The notes below the pieces were generated by a model. The model made no database searches and was not told where the DNA came from. It worked only from the letters and a program-made list of their open reading frames with translations. 64,000 bases of DNA, from assembly GCA_009823395.1 (NCBI GenBank), contig CM020510.1, positions 9,685,273 to 9,749,272 on the forward strand, read 5' to 3'. The stretch comes from Thamnaconus septentrionalis (lineage: Eukaryota; Chordata; Actinopteri; Tetraodontiformes; Monacanthidae). The translations under genes were made by a program, and so were the position numbers. The first letter of the stretch is position 1. Each line of letters starts with the position of its first letter. Positions 45,625 to 57,163 of this stretch are shown piece after piece.

Positions 45625-45881
45625 TGCCTCTGCTCTCCTCGCCGGTCGCCTCGTCCTCCTCTCCCTCCTCGGCGGCCGCGGCTGCAGCCGCTGCCCAGAG
45701 GAAGAGCAGCTCCTCCCGGCGGAACGCATGGGGGAATATGTCCTATGCGGACCTCATCACCAAAGCCATCGAAAGTTCCCCCGAGAAGCGGCTGACGCTG
45801 TCCCAGATCTACGACTGGATGGTGAAGAGCGTGCCTTATTTCAAAGATAAAGGGGACAGCAACAGCTCTGCGGGGTGGAAG
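45228..45881 (+). CDS. foxo1: Forkhead transcription factor FoxO1, first coding exon (partial)
   Basis: A nuclear transcription factor excluded from the nucleus by insulin/PI3K-Akt signalling. ATG45228 has a strong context (gaccATGG). This exon is 654 nt, 218 codons, ending in phase 0 at GGGTGGAAG|GTACGT. Seen: [25 protein letters not shown] with the Akt site RxRxxT, Thr27 (human Thr24); NLSLLEE; two Gln-rich tracts, including 19 consecutive Gln (114-132) after four His; an Ala run; [13 protein letters not shown] opening the forkhead domain at 166; and [29 protein letters not shown]. The break after ...SSAGWK is the usual FOXO exon 1/2 boundary. The recognition helix exon (starting NSIRHNLSL) is not in the window. 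The sequence fits FOXO1 better than FOXO3 or FOXO4, and the neighbours agree. Confidence 0.95.
45567..45623 (+). repeat. foxo1: CAG-rich tract coding for 19 glutamines in Foxo1
   Basis: CAA followed by 18 CAG codons (residues 114-132). A mixed CAA/CAG/CAC tract at residues 90-109 lies shortly before it. Nearly pure CAG is prone to length change. Confidence 0.93.
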
Positions 45882-48800
45882 GTACGTACGCGTGCGTGCA
45901 TGTGTGTGTCTACGTGCGTGTGTGCGAGCGCGCGTGTTGTCCAAGCGGAATAAGTTTGTGGGGTGTTTGGCGGGAGGGAGTGCACAGCAGCGCACAGAGG
46001 GAGTGTGTTGACCCTAATTTGGCCGTTTGGTATCAGTCACGACCCCTGTTGCCACATCACTGCACCTAATGCCATTTCGATCCCATTTGGTCACTTTAAC
46101 GCCTATCTTCCAGTGTAATGTAAGCTCAGTGTACGCCCACCACCCCCACATCCACATCCACTTAGTGAAATTCATCCAACACCCCCATAGTCCCCCCCCC
46201 CCCCACACACACACACACACACTTTATCTACCATATATTCCCACTGATCTTCTCACGTCCTCCAAGTATTTACTTCATGTATGTAATTCCAATTCAATAA
46301 ATGTACAGAAGCGTGCACGAGGGGGGAAAAAAGTACAGTAGATGCAAGAATTGCTTATGGCCAACTTGTAAAACCCATGTGGCCCCATAATTGTGTGTCC
46401 ACTTAACGGCACTGCAGCAAACTGACCAATTGCTACCATGACCTTAAGGCAGTCATCTGACTTCTGCCTGCAGTATGTGATTTATACAAGTCTGCTGACT
46501 CAACAGGGTTTTTTTTTCTCCCTCTCTCTCTCTCTATCGTCACCAACTTAGCCCCGTCGTTCTTTTCCGTCTGTGCTGCAAAAAATATCCTACACCTTGT
46601 ATCGAGTGATTCAGACAGTTGTGCTCGTTCACCCCTTATTTTCATTCATCATAGTCTAAATATACAAATTCTGATTCCAGCGGTCCATTCCCCGTGCGCT
46701 TTGAATGGAGCTGTTTTGTTGGACTTTGTTGTAAGGAGATACAAGAAGCATTCATGTGCCTTGAAGACTGTCCAAAAACATTACACAAGAGGGGGACTCA
46801 AAATTTCAAATGTCGCGTGACGGGCCCTCCCACTGAACACTACTTAAGGGCGTAAACCTCTCTCTGGAATCACATAGTTAAAGCAGTGTATGACGACAAA
46901 TTGATGATAGTTGACTCTCCCAGCGGAAAAACACACTGAGCCTGCAGTCGCACGGTGAGAGATTTAATACAGCCTCGCTCTGTCAAAGGCCGTCCGACTG
47001 GCTGAAGAAATGCAAAGGGGAAAAAAGTGGCTCGGTTTTCTATCTTATTTGTTGTCAGTCTCAACTGAAAGCACAGTGCTCTCTCAGAGATGTCAGACTC
47101 TGTTGCTTCAGTGTTGTGTAATACACATCCCATTGGTGTGGGAAACACTAAGACCAAGATTCTGGGACCCAAGTGCAGACACGACGGAGAGAGACGGTTC
47201 AGTTCAGGGATATTTGTAAAGAAACAAAGGCTCTAGCGGTCTTAGGAAATCGGAGCGGCTCAGGAGAAGGGTAAACAAAAATCCAAATGGAATCCGGCGA
47301 AACAAACCAAAAAAATAAAGAATGAATTACATTAGAACGTCTACCGACAATAGAATTTGAGGGTAAAACCAGTTGGGAACAGAAGTGATGAAGGTCGAGA
47401 GCAGAGCAAAGTCTTGGAATGAGACGAGGCACAAGTCAGGGACACGTACGACAAATTCAGAAATGCATTGCAAGTTGTAACAATCACGTTAATTCACAGC
47501 ACAAAAGCCTAACACATTTTAGAATGACAAACTAGGGGATGGCGTCTGCAGACTGACTCGAAGATGACGGAATCATTGCAGACTGCAGACTTTTGACTCG
47601 GTCAGCAGCAGCAACAGCGACTCACTGCTCATTATGCCGCGCTGGACAGTTTTCTCACTGATACTGGTTACAGTGTAATTAGGACGCTATAGTGAAGTTT
47701 AAACATGTTCCAGCAGGAGTCGGTTAGCCATCTCCAGCTGTGTTTGACCTGCACTGGTGGATCATTTACATTTCAGTCGCGGAACCTACAGAGTAACAGT
47801 GACAGAGACTGAACTCGTGTTTCTTTTTGGTGTCCTCCGCCTAGATTGTGTGTGTGTGTGTGTGTGCGTGAGAGAGGTGTTTTTTTTTTTTTTCTCCCTC
47901 AGGCTGAAGTTTGGCGTTCACTCGTGTGTGATTGGCGGCTTGGAGAGGGCCACTGAGCCACAGCCTCGCTGCTTATCCTGTCATGTTGGAGGTGTGGACC
48001 TGGTAATACTGTGGGAAAGCAAAGTGCCGCTTACTGCTGCGTGGGGAGTTATTCATAGAGCTCCACACGAGGAGGGGAGGGGGGCCTCGCACATTGTCTG
48101 CAATGCTACTTATGAGCTGGGCTGGAGGCCCCGGGCAACGTGAAAAAGGGGTAATGGTGATTTTGTGGCCGTCTGTTAATTGTTTATATCGCCATAAAGA
48201 CAATTTTGCGAGAGGACAATCTATATTTAAGCGGGCAACTCTTCCAGTAACAACCTCTCAGACACTGATCATACCCCCACACCCAAACAGTGTAGTGCAC
48301 ATTCTTCCAGTCTCTACTACCACTGGGTTAATGCATTGTGGCAAATGAGAAATGAAAATATTGTGCGAAGTCCAAGGACATTGCCTTCGTGCAAAGACTC
48401 ACTACACACTCGGCCACGATTCAACAAGCGTCCTTCTTGATTCGCGGCACTAGTTGTTAAGTCGTAAACGGACTGAGACGGCGATCGCGGTGACTTTAGT
48501 CCCACCGACATTCGGCTACAGCGAATTGCTCGACGCTATAAAGTGTCAGCTCACTCGATCGAAGCGTTCACCGGGGCGTCGTGCTCCGTGATTGTTTTCG
48601 AGGCCGAGCTTTGCGGATTCTGCTCAGTGGGCCGCCGCGTTCGGAGTGAGTCATTGACAGCCTCCGCGTTTCTCAGACCGTCTGGGACAAGTGTTGAGTG
48701 TCGAGATGCTCAGAGACGCTCGCCCTAGCGGACTGGACTGGACTGGACACTGGCCCGAATCCTCAGATCGCCGTTCAGCAGGAATTAAAGCAGATGGCCG

Positions 48801-50373
48801 TAATCGAGAATGGCCAAAACCCTCCCCCTGGGAGGCTGGTCGCTTACTGTATCCTCAGTATGTCCTTTTCTCTGTTTTCTGAACCTAGATAGAGTGTATT
48901 ACCGCTGATTCATAACCAAAAGGCAAATATTTGCTGTTTATTGAGATCAATCAAGACGCTTGCAGCTTGTTTCCTGCGGACGCGAGTCCTCGGTCGGCGG
49001 CAGTAAACACGCCCACGGTAAAACGAGCCTGCGCCGCGGCAGACAAACACAGGTCAATGAAGTTTGTGTGGAAAGTGACACCGGGGTCAGTACCACGTAA
49101 ATGCACCCATTGACTCCCAGAGAATTTTTACTCTGACAGTAAACAATGCCAGAATCAGTAAAATAATGGCCCATGAAAAGCAGCCAGACCTTCTAAAAGT
49201 CATAGCTCAAAAGTCTTGCGTGACTTTTGAACAAAGTCGTGGATCCCCGAGGGCAGACGCGTGCACCCGCCGACCTTCATTCTTCACTTTACTCCACGTT
49301 CTTCTCTGATGACTTTGTAGTCTTCCATGAACCTTTGTAACCCTGCCGCCCTTCCAACTCTAACAGATGCCTGAGAATTAAAAGACCATTTTCAAGGATG
49401 TGCCGATGTGTCTGGCAAATCGCTGGACTAGGCCAATATTTACCTTTTTCGTTAACTGCTGTCGGCTAATAGAACAGCACTGAAGCAGCGGCTGAGATTT
49501 TGCTATCATTAGCTGTGTTGTGCGCGTTATTTGCCGCGAGGCCTCTTATTACTCGGTCACATCGACGGCATTCATAAAAGTCTTGGTGGTGCTTTTAAAA
49601 CAAAGCGTTGGAAGATTAAAGGTCATATCAAAGGATGTCGTATAAACTATGCAAGTTCATTCTGATTCAATGACAGTGGGTGTTTTTTCTTTGCAACAAA
49701 AAAATTATATTTATTGGTGTGAATTAAATATAAATTTAAAAAAAAATCAGTGAAAATGGAAGCTTCAGTATTGGCTGTAATTACATAATTTCCATTTCAA
49801 ATTTGCACAAAGTGATTTTAAGAAGGTCAATAGAAACAACTGTCACCTGACTTAATTTACATCATGCGGGTTAATGGATGGAAGTCATATTAAGTTAAAC
49901 CTTGGCAGGTTTAACTTCTGTTCCAACCGCTGCGCTCCACTTGGCGTCTGCAATACGTGGAAACTTGTGTTTCCCTCAGATGTATTTTTCGCCATTTCCC
50001 CAATAGCAGCTATAAGCTTCACAGAAACACTGCACCAGCGTGATGCATCACACCTGAAGTGAATGCCTGAGACAAATATCATTTTTATAGATATGCCAAT
50101 GCAAGGGAATCAGCCAATATTTTCCTTCTTTAACCACTGGGGGCCAACAGGATGACATTAAAGCAGTGCAAAATTTTTTAGCTAACTGTATTGTAAAGGT
50201 TATGTGCCATGAAAGTCATAAAACAATGATAAAAGTCGTCTTTCTTCGAATAGATACTTATTTTTTACTAAATAAAGGGCATTGAATGATTAACGGTTTC
50301 AAGTGAAACAACACTATGTTAGGTTGTTGTGTAAATTGTCAGAGCATGTGCTGATTCACCTATTAAAATAACA
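45882..50373 (+). other. foxo1 intron 1, first part
   Basis: Starts with a GTGCGT-rich patch. A CpG-richer stretch lies at about 48470-48780. No exon is recognised. A block at about 47120-47470 reads like a dispersed repeat ('gacccaagtgcagacacgac'), but I cannot assign it. FOXO1 intron 1 is typically very long and can hold enhancers. Confidence 0.45.
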
Positions 50374-50645
50374 TTCATTCATTCATTCATCTTCTATACC
50401 CGCTTATTCCTTTTCAGGGTCACGGGGGTCTGCTGGAGCCTATCCCAGCTGTCTTAGGGCGAAGGCAGGGTACACCCTGGACAAGTCGCCAGTTCATCGT
50501 AGGGCCACATAGAGACAGAACAACCATTCACACTCACATGCACACCTACGGACAATTTAGAATGTTCAATTGACCCCACATGCATGTTTTTGGACTGTGG
50601 GAGGAAGCCGGAGAACCCGGAGAGAACCCACGCAGACACAGGGAG
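50374..50645 (-). mobile_element. 5'-truncated SINE with perfect 12-bp target duplication
   Basis: Same family as 12596-12969 and in the same orientation. It lacks the tRNA-like head: the sequence stops at 'gacacagggag'. A perfect 12-bp repeat, ATTAAAATAACA, flanks it (50362-50373 and 50646-50657). The truncation therefore happened at insertion, as in LINE-type target-primed reverse transcription, not by later deletion. Confidence 0.93.
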
Positions 50646-50657
50646 ATTAAAATAACA

Positions 50658-53600
50658 GAAACTTAAAAAATGAACCATCCTTGATAATGGAAACATCAGA
50701 GCCGGCTGCGATTCCACTTTTTCCATTTCAGATTTGCACAAAGTGATATATTCAGAAGGCTGATAAATCACCCCCAAAAAATGAACTTGTCAGGATTTCA
50801 CCACTGCCGCTCTGCTACTGCGGTGAATCATGTCTATTTCCAAACGCTCCAAGACGAACCGGGTCCTTGACGTGTTACCTGCAGAAGCTGTCATTTTGAT
50901 GCCTTGCTAGTCTGGGAGGGCGGGACTCAGCCTGCCTGTGACTCACGGATTCTCAATGTATTTCTCAATGACGGGTGGGGGGGGGAACGTTAGAGGAGGT
51001 TCCAACCCCTGTTTTTTTTTTTTCTTTCCTCCTTTTAATGTGGGTAACAGTATGCACACTGAAGTGGGGGTCATCAGCGGGAATCTTCTAGACGTCCTGA
51101 GTTAGCCCGACATCGTCACACACGACTCGTTTCTCTGCCTCTGAATGTTTATAGGACAGAGAGTTGGATAGAACAGCACTCCTCCTGTTTCTACTGGTCT
51201 GCCTCGCTCTCGCGTGCACACCCACACACACACACACACACACACCTCTCCTAACCCCCCCGCCCTCCCACCTCCCCTCGAGGCAGTCGAGGAGTCCAAC
51301 CTTGGCATTGCCCCAAGACATGAGGGGCAGCTGTGTTTCTCAGGCACAGAGCTGGAGGAACTCTCCTCCTCGCCCTCCTCCCCATTTCCTGCCCGCGTCG
51401 CTCGCCTGCCTCCACATTCCCGACCGGCTCCGCTGCCCCCGCGCAACGCAGCCGAACCCGACGCCACGCAAACGCCACGCAAACTTTGTTCCATCTGAAG
51501 GGTTACTGGAACTGAAGACCGAGCGCGGGTTCGTGAACCCCCACCGCCAACCCCCCCGAGCTCCTCAAGAGAGAGAGAGAGAAAAAAAAGCTGGGAGTTG
51601 GAGAGAGAAAGGACAAGACGGAGCGGCCGAGTCCCAGAATGCTCTTAAGTTGAGACTGAGTGACACTTGTTAGCAGTTGCATAACGAGACATTTACTGGA
51701 ATGAGGGAGCCGCAGGCCAAAGTCTGGTGCCACTGGTTAGTCAGCGGAACTGTGAGCCACTGTGTTAGAGAGATATGTGGGATGCGGGTGTCCGCTCTGT
51801 GCGCGTGCGCGCGCACATAACCTGGGCCTCATAATTAAAGCCCTTCTGCTGGCAGATTCACAAACACGATGGCAGACTAACAGGCAGGCCGACGCGGAAC
51901 ATTCCAGCTCGGGCTTTTATATCATATTTTTTTTAATTGTAGTGTGAAAATGCGGCGCGTCCTTTCCTAGCCAGCTGACTTTGATCCAGAATGTGTGCGA
52001 CTGACTTATATCTCCAGTGTTTTGTTCTTTTTATGAGGCGTAAACGCAGCACCACCACACTTACAAGTCTTGGGCGGCTTCTCGCACCGTCACAGTATCC
52101 TCGAAAAATAAACAATAGTGTCTGGAGATTATTTTCTTTTCCAGTATTTGCGTCCACTCTGTTGAAACAGGGTGGACACATTCCACAAGAATTGAAGGCA
52201 AAGCAAACTCAAACTTTCAAAGATGATTAAATTGTCATCCAATCAGCATCCAAAAGAAGAAAGAGGAAGAAGGAGGAGGAGGAGGAGCAGCTCTGAACCT
52301 TTAACTTTGTTTGGTCACGAATGACTTCAATCGCTTAATGATTTTAGCTCAAATAAATGGCATAATTTTTAGCACCAGCACATTAATTTATGTCTGCACT
52401 TTTAGGTCAGCGTCATCTAAAAATACATTGTGCTGAGCGAAAGGAAATATGCCGGGTGACGTAACTCTCGAGAATCCAACATGATTTGATTAATCAGCAG
52501 CAAGAAACTACAGGAACTGAATAACATTTCCCAACTTCACTGTTCCATCTTCACATTTGTCCGCCGCCCTTTCGGCCCTGTCGTAAATCTTTTTTCTTTT
52601 TTTTTTAACTTTTGTTTTTTTGGCTGCCTTCTTCCATTCCGCCACCAATTAGGATTTTGTGATTTAATCACCGGCTTGGATAAAAACACAAGGCAGCAAA
52701 ACAGGTCAGAGTGACGTAGCGGGGCCTTGTTTTTTGGGCCCTCGTGTTTGTTCCAATGCGTGTGTTTATTTACGGACGCAGCCGGAGCGGCGTGACGTTG
52801 TGACACTTGAACCTCGAAAGACGACTGAAAACCGATTCCACATGCCGCCTGTCTGGGTCAGTTGTCTCGCCGTAGGGACCTTTTAGGGCATGTTCAGGAT
52901 GCCACTTGGGGGACAAGAGATCGTCCTCACTTGTTAGTGAACCTCTACGCACATTACGATGTCTGGCTCTGTGAGTTGATGAAAATGAAAGACAAGAGCG
53001 ACACAGAGAGTTATGGTGGATCTTCTGATAGACTGACAGATAAAACACCATTCAGCATTTTCAGATTATATCAACATGCTCAGAAATGATTCAATCATTT
53101 CCTTCAGATTGCAAACTGTCTGCAGCGCCTGCTTGTAAAGTAATCACTGACTTTACTGGGGTGACATGCAACCACATTTAGCAACACCAGCGGTGCTTCT
53201 TACGTACACAGCCCACTCTGTGTCGACACAAAGTACTCTGGGAAATCCCCAGTTCCTCCAGTTTCTTCCTTATTCCTGCTAAATTCTGGAGAAAAAGAAA
53301 TATTGCGTCCAAAGATACCGAGGTGCCTGAAAGCAGCTCTGTATCTTTGGACGCCTTAGTAACTCGGCACTGAAGCCAGATATTTGCTCTGACTGAGTGT
53401 CCAGTCTACTCGCACACAGCGTGGAAGTAGCACGGTGAAGTATCTCGTCCGGCAGGACAGAGCCCACAGGTGCTCGCAGTTTCAGTCTAAAGTTAAAAAT
53501 AAATTCAATTGAAAAGAAAAAAAAAAAAAAAAGAGTGCGGGCTGACGTACGCCGTGGTGGTCAGGTAAACAGACACTCAGGATGAGTCAGATTGTTTTGT

Positions 53601-53977
53601 TTTGTTGTGTTTTTTTTTTTTTTTCCAGTGTGGCTTCGGTAGTAGCACGCCGAGAGCACGTGACCGTCTGTTTTGGCAGCGGGTTTGTCCAGGCATGCAA
53701 CTTTTTGTTTCGCAGAATGTGCTGTTGCTCCGTCTGCTGCCGTCACGACTTATAAAATATCTGCTGTTCGCATGGACCGTTTTGTTTTGTTTCGGCGTGT
53801 TTGTTTGGCTTAGTTTTATTTCATTTTGTTTAACACGTGAGAAGAAGCAGAGAAAACCGTATGGATTTTTAGGGGACGATTACACCACCCAAATGAGAAG
53901 TGAAAGCCGTGAAAAAAAGGCCTCCCATCGATTTCTCACAGCTTTTTCTATGTGTGTGTGTCCGTGCTTGTGCGTGG

Positions 53978-53980
<3 letters not shown>
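50658..53980 (+). other. foxo1 intron 1, middle part
   Basis: Mostly unremarkable. A C-rich block with a short CA run lies at 51226-51245, in a GC-richer zone at 51280-51480. No exon or mobile element is recognised. Confidence 0.4.

Positions 53981-54029
<49 letters not shown>
53981..54029. repeat. (CA)n microsatellite
   Basis: About 24 CA units. Confidence 0.95.
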
Positions 54030-54033
<4 letters not shown>

Positions 54034-54281
54034 GAGACAGAGGAGGGAGCGACAAGTTTACGGGACCACTGGCTGGGGCTCTGAAACCGCAGGCATAACC
54101 CCGGCCCACATTGTTATGCAATTCCCGCCCTGCAGCGATTATACACGGTGCCTGACAGACTGGCCCAGCATTATCACACAATCGCACATGCATTGGGGCA
54201 TGTGTGATTGCGTTGGCACACACATGAATGCTCGCCGGAGCGCCGAGCAGAAACGCACGCTTTTCCGCCGCCGTGCATCAC

Positions 54282-54327
<46 letters not shown>
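54282..54327. repeat. (CAG)n trinucleotide repeat in foxo1 intron
   Basis: About 15 perfect CAG units in a CpG-rich neighbourhood. Confidence 0.95.
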
Positions 54328-54328
<1 letters not shown>

Positions 54329-54855
54329 TGTCCCCCAGCCAGCTCGCCGCTCACACGCTAACCGTTAGCAGGTTGTTTCCCAGGACGTACAGAGCGGTGT
54401 GTTTCCGCTTCGGTTGCTGCTGTCGTCGCAAACGCAGCGGCACCTTTTTTTTTTTTTTCTTATTCTCAGTTCGGTGCAGTGCAGAGCGAAGCCGTGACGT
54501 AACGTTGGCAAACACCTCGCGCTGAGTGAGGGCAGAGGTTACCGAGCGCAGAGGTTTCTGTTGACGTTAGCGCTCCCTCGGATAGATAGAGGTCGTCACG
54601 GCGGAGTCTCTCGAGTGGGACGAAGTAGACGAGAGGCCATTGTTTCACTCGTGGATGGGATAAAAGTGGGGAGCCATTGATCCTGTCGTTGTTTGTCCTC
54701 GGGAGCCCCTGACAGGGTCCGCAGACCGCGGTTTGGATTCCCATTGCTACAGCACACGTTGGAGAGGTTAAACTAGACTTGTTTCTAAAGCCAGTTTTCA
54801 TTAAGTCATGACACACAAACAAATTAGCTGTGTTTCTATATAGATGTTTCCATGT

Positions 54856-54968
54856 TGTTGGTTTGGTTCCTTTATCTAATATCATGCTACCAAACCGCGT
54901 GTTCGTTTAATGAAGAAAAGGAGACAAGTAAATCTTAATCAATTTAATCTGAAAAGAAGAACAAGACA
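54856..54968 (-). repeat. 3' LTR fragment (113 bp)
   Basis: Matches the inner end of the 5' LTR (55925-56037) over 113 bp with four mismatches, then diverges abruptly. The U3 part is missing. It ends CCAACA against the host duplication. Confidence 0.9.
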
Positions 54969-55293
54969 AGCCCCCAAAGTCGTTACTGGACCTATGGAGG
55001 CTATCAGCCGCCCTCTGGGTAGCCCTAGTTGAAATAACTGAACAATTACAACAGAGAGTGTTAATTTTTAACCAAGGTTTTGAGTGAGAAGAACTTTGAG
55101 CAACTCATTTGGATTTTAAATTGTTTTTTTTAGTTCGGTATTATACGACGTCCAACCCGTATCTAATACTATGTTTTATGATGTCTCATAAGGACATAGC
55201 CTTTTTTTAATCTTTTCTAACTATAGAGCATTCACCAGTGCTCTCTGTTAATGTGCCCCAACAGCACACCTTCTTCCTCATCCCATATCAACA

Positions 55294-55610
55294 AAACAAA
55301 ATAAAATTCTGACGCAAACGCCCTTGCCTGAAAAGAACAAAATAAAATTCTGGCACAAACGCCCTTTTCTGAAAAGAACAAAATAAAATTCTGGCACAAA
55401 CGCCCTTCCTTGAAAAGAACAAAAATAAAATTCTGCCGCAAATGCCCTTGCCTGAAAAGAACAAAATAAAATTTTGGCGCAAACGCCCTTTTCTGAAAAG
55501 AACAAAATAAAATTCTGCCGCAAACGCCCTTCTTAAAAGAACAAAATAAAATTCTACCGCAAACGCCTTTGTCTGAAAAGAACAAAATAAAATTCTGGCG
55601 CAAATGCCCT
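55294..55610. repeat. Eight-copy 41-bp tandem array in the retroviral leader
   Basis: The unit reads gaacaaaataaaattctgg followed by cacaaacgcccttttctgaaaa on the plus strand, with small differences between copies. Because 41 is not a multiple of 3, all three minus frames read similar peptides, which are artefacts. It lies between the primer-binding site and the 3' LTR fragment. Confidence 0.95.
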
Positions 55611-55629
55611 GATCTTTTCAGATCAGGGC
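55606..55629. other. Perfect 9-bp hairpin in the retroviral leader
   Basis: GCCCTGATC and GATCAGGGC flank a 6-nt loop at the edge of the 41-bp array. Leader hairpins act in dimerisation or packaging in retroviruses; any such role here is inference. Confidence 0.8.
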
Positions 55630-55903
55630 GTCCTACTTTCCGAGCATTAGCTCGTCACAATTAAAATAAAAATAAAAATAAAAATTCAGACCATACTAAA
55701 AATAAAATTATTCCAAGTATCTTGCTTTTCTATGTAGGACACTTCACAGAACACTGACAACCAAACTTTAGAATGTCCAATGTGCAGAACTTCGATCTAA
55801 ACAGGCGTCTGCTTTACCTTTTTTGTCTCGGGCCCTGTTGTCATCAGACGTCCTCAAAAGTGACCGTTGTGGTGTTCAATCACAGATTCCTTAGTCCTTC
55901 TTC

Positions 55904-55921
55904 ATCACGTCGGGGTCACCA
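55904..55921 (-). other. Primer-binding site for tRNA-Trp
   Basis: On the minus strand this is TGGTGACCCCGACGTGAT, an exact complement of the last 18 nt of vertebrate tRNA-Trp including CCA (recalled). It is separated from the LTR end by ATT, the usual arrangement. Confidence 0.92.
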
Positions 55922-55924
55922 AAT

Positions 55925-56650
55925 TGTTGGTTTGGTTCCTTTATCTAATATCATACTACCAAACCGCGTGTCCGTTTAATGAAGAAAAGGAGACAAGTAA
56001 ATCTTAATCAATTTTATCTGAAAAGAAGAGCAAGACAGTTGGTACAGGGATCTGATGGAGAGATCTCTGGAGTCGAGTCCTGGCCGTCGCCGGAGTCAGA
56101 CTGACTCCTTTCTCTCAAGAAAGTCCTTAAGTACAAAGACAAACAAGCTGACTCCTGATTTGAATGTCTTCTCAAGTGTCGTCCTTTGATTGGCTGTCCA
56201 TTCTTCTCCCTTCGGTTGCTGGGTGTTACTGTCATTGTTTGTGAATCAGGAAGCAGGTCCTTATTTGGCCGTGAGCCAAATGGTCCATCCTTCCTTCCAG
56301 TGTGACCTGTTGAAACCAAGACAAGCTCAAGGTGACAAGTTCCCATCCCTGTGACTGGATGGGTCGCAAAACTTTATGAGGGTCACAAAGGCAATTCCTT
56401 CAGCTGACGACTCTCTGGTCACCCCAGGTCACTGTTCATTAATGTGTTTCACAGTCTTTGCTTACCAGGTTTTGAACACCCCCAGGGCACTGATCATAAT
56501 CATCAAATATACACCAAAGCACTATATATAGACAGTCAATACATATATACATTCAACTCAATATAATAATCCCTACATATAAATGTAATGTTACCAATAT
56601 AATAGCACAATATGCTGTGATGCATGATGTTAAAATGTCTGATTCCAACA
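55925..56650 (-). repeat. 5' LTR (726 bp)
   Basis: Begins TGTTGG and ends CCAACA, a perfect 6-bp inverted repeat. A TATA-like stretch (CTATATATAG, about 56522-56530) sits about 120 bp inside on the minus strand. ATTAAA-type sequence lies near the inner end. Confidence 0.88.
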
Positions 56651-56654
56651 ATGT

Positions 56655-57103
56655 ATATAGTTTGTGTGACCTCAATGTTTCCAGAATTCTCAGTGTTTCT
56701 TCAGCCTGTAGACACTATTGGACAAAAAGGGAAACTTGGAAGGCGATGCGGTCAAATCCTATGCTTTCACATTCTAGTAGGCCGCTTAATGGCCTCTCCC
56801 ATCAAGACTTCCTATTGGAGGGAGGGACAGCACAACAGCAGCACATGACAAAACTCTCCCCACAACTTTTCAGGAGTAAAGTGAAAGTACATTTTCCACT
56901 GAGAAAAAACTTGAGTGCTACTCAACTCATCCTTCTTCAGCGTCTTCTGGCATTTAAGGGCACTTAGCCGCAGTAGCTTACTTGTTCAAGTCACAAGTTA
57001 AAGGCAGCTGATTGGTCAGCTTGAGATCTTTTGGAATTAAAATTGTGATGAGATGAATGATCAGGCTGCAATCTAATCCACCTGCCTTTTGATGTTAAAT
57101 GAC

Positions 57104-57163
<60 letters not shown>

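Larger units (their letters stand above)
54856..56650 (-). mobile_element. Endogenous retroviral / LTR-element remnant, internally deleted
   Basis: A minus-strand element with ends TGTTGG...CCAACA and a 4-bp duplication, ATGT (54852-54855 and 56651-56654). Order on its own strand: full 5' LTR (56650 to 55925), ATT spacer, an 18-nt primer-binding site complementary to tRNA-Trp, a leader with a hairpin and a 41-bp tandem array, then a short 3' LTR piece (54968 to 54856). No gag, pol or env sequence remains, so it cannot replicate by itself. The tRNA-Trp site is the type used by avian alpharetroviruses; the element's own lineage cannot be told without coding sequence. Confidence 0.88.

Noticed and set aside
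45219..45995. Long minus-strand and alternate-frame open frames over foxo1 exon 1
   Set aside because: They are shadows of the CAG- and GC-rich foxo1 coding exon, whose own frame has the forkhead and Akt-site sequence.
47120..47470. A dispersed DNA-transposon copy in foxo1 intron 1
   Set aside because: The wording is repeat-like from memory, but neither ends nor duplications could be found.
55232..55610. A repeat protein on the minus strand (KGVCGRILFCSF units) or a CRISPR-like array
   Set aside because: The 41-bp unit is directly tandem with no spacers, and because 41 is not a multiple of 3 all frames read alike. It is a minisatellite in a retroviral leader.
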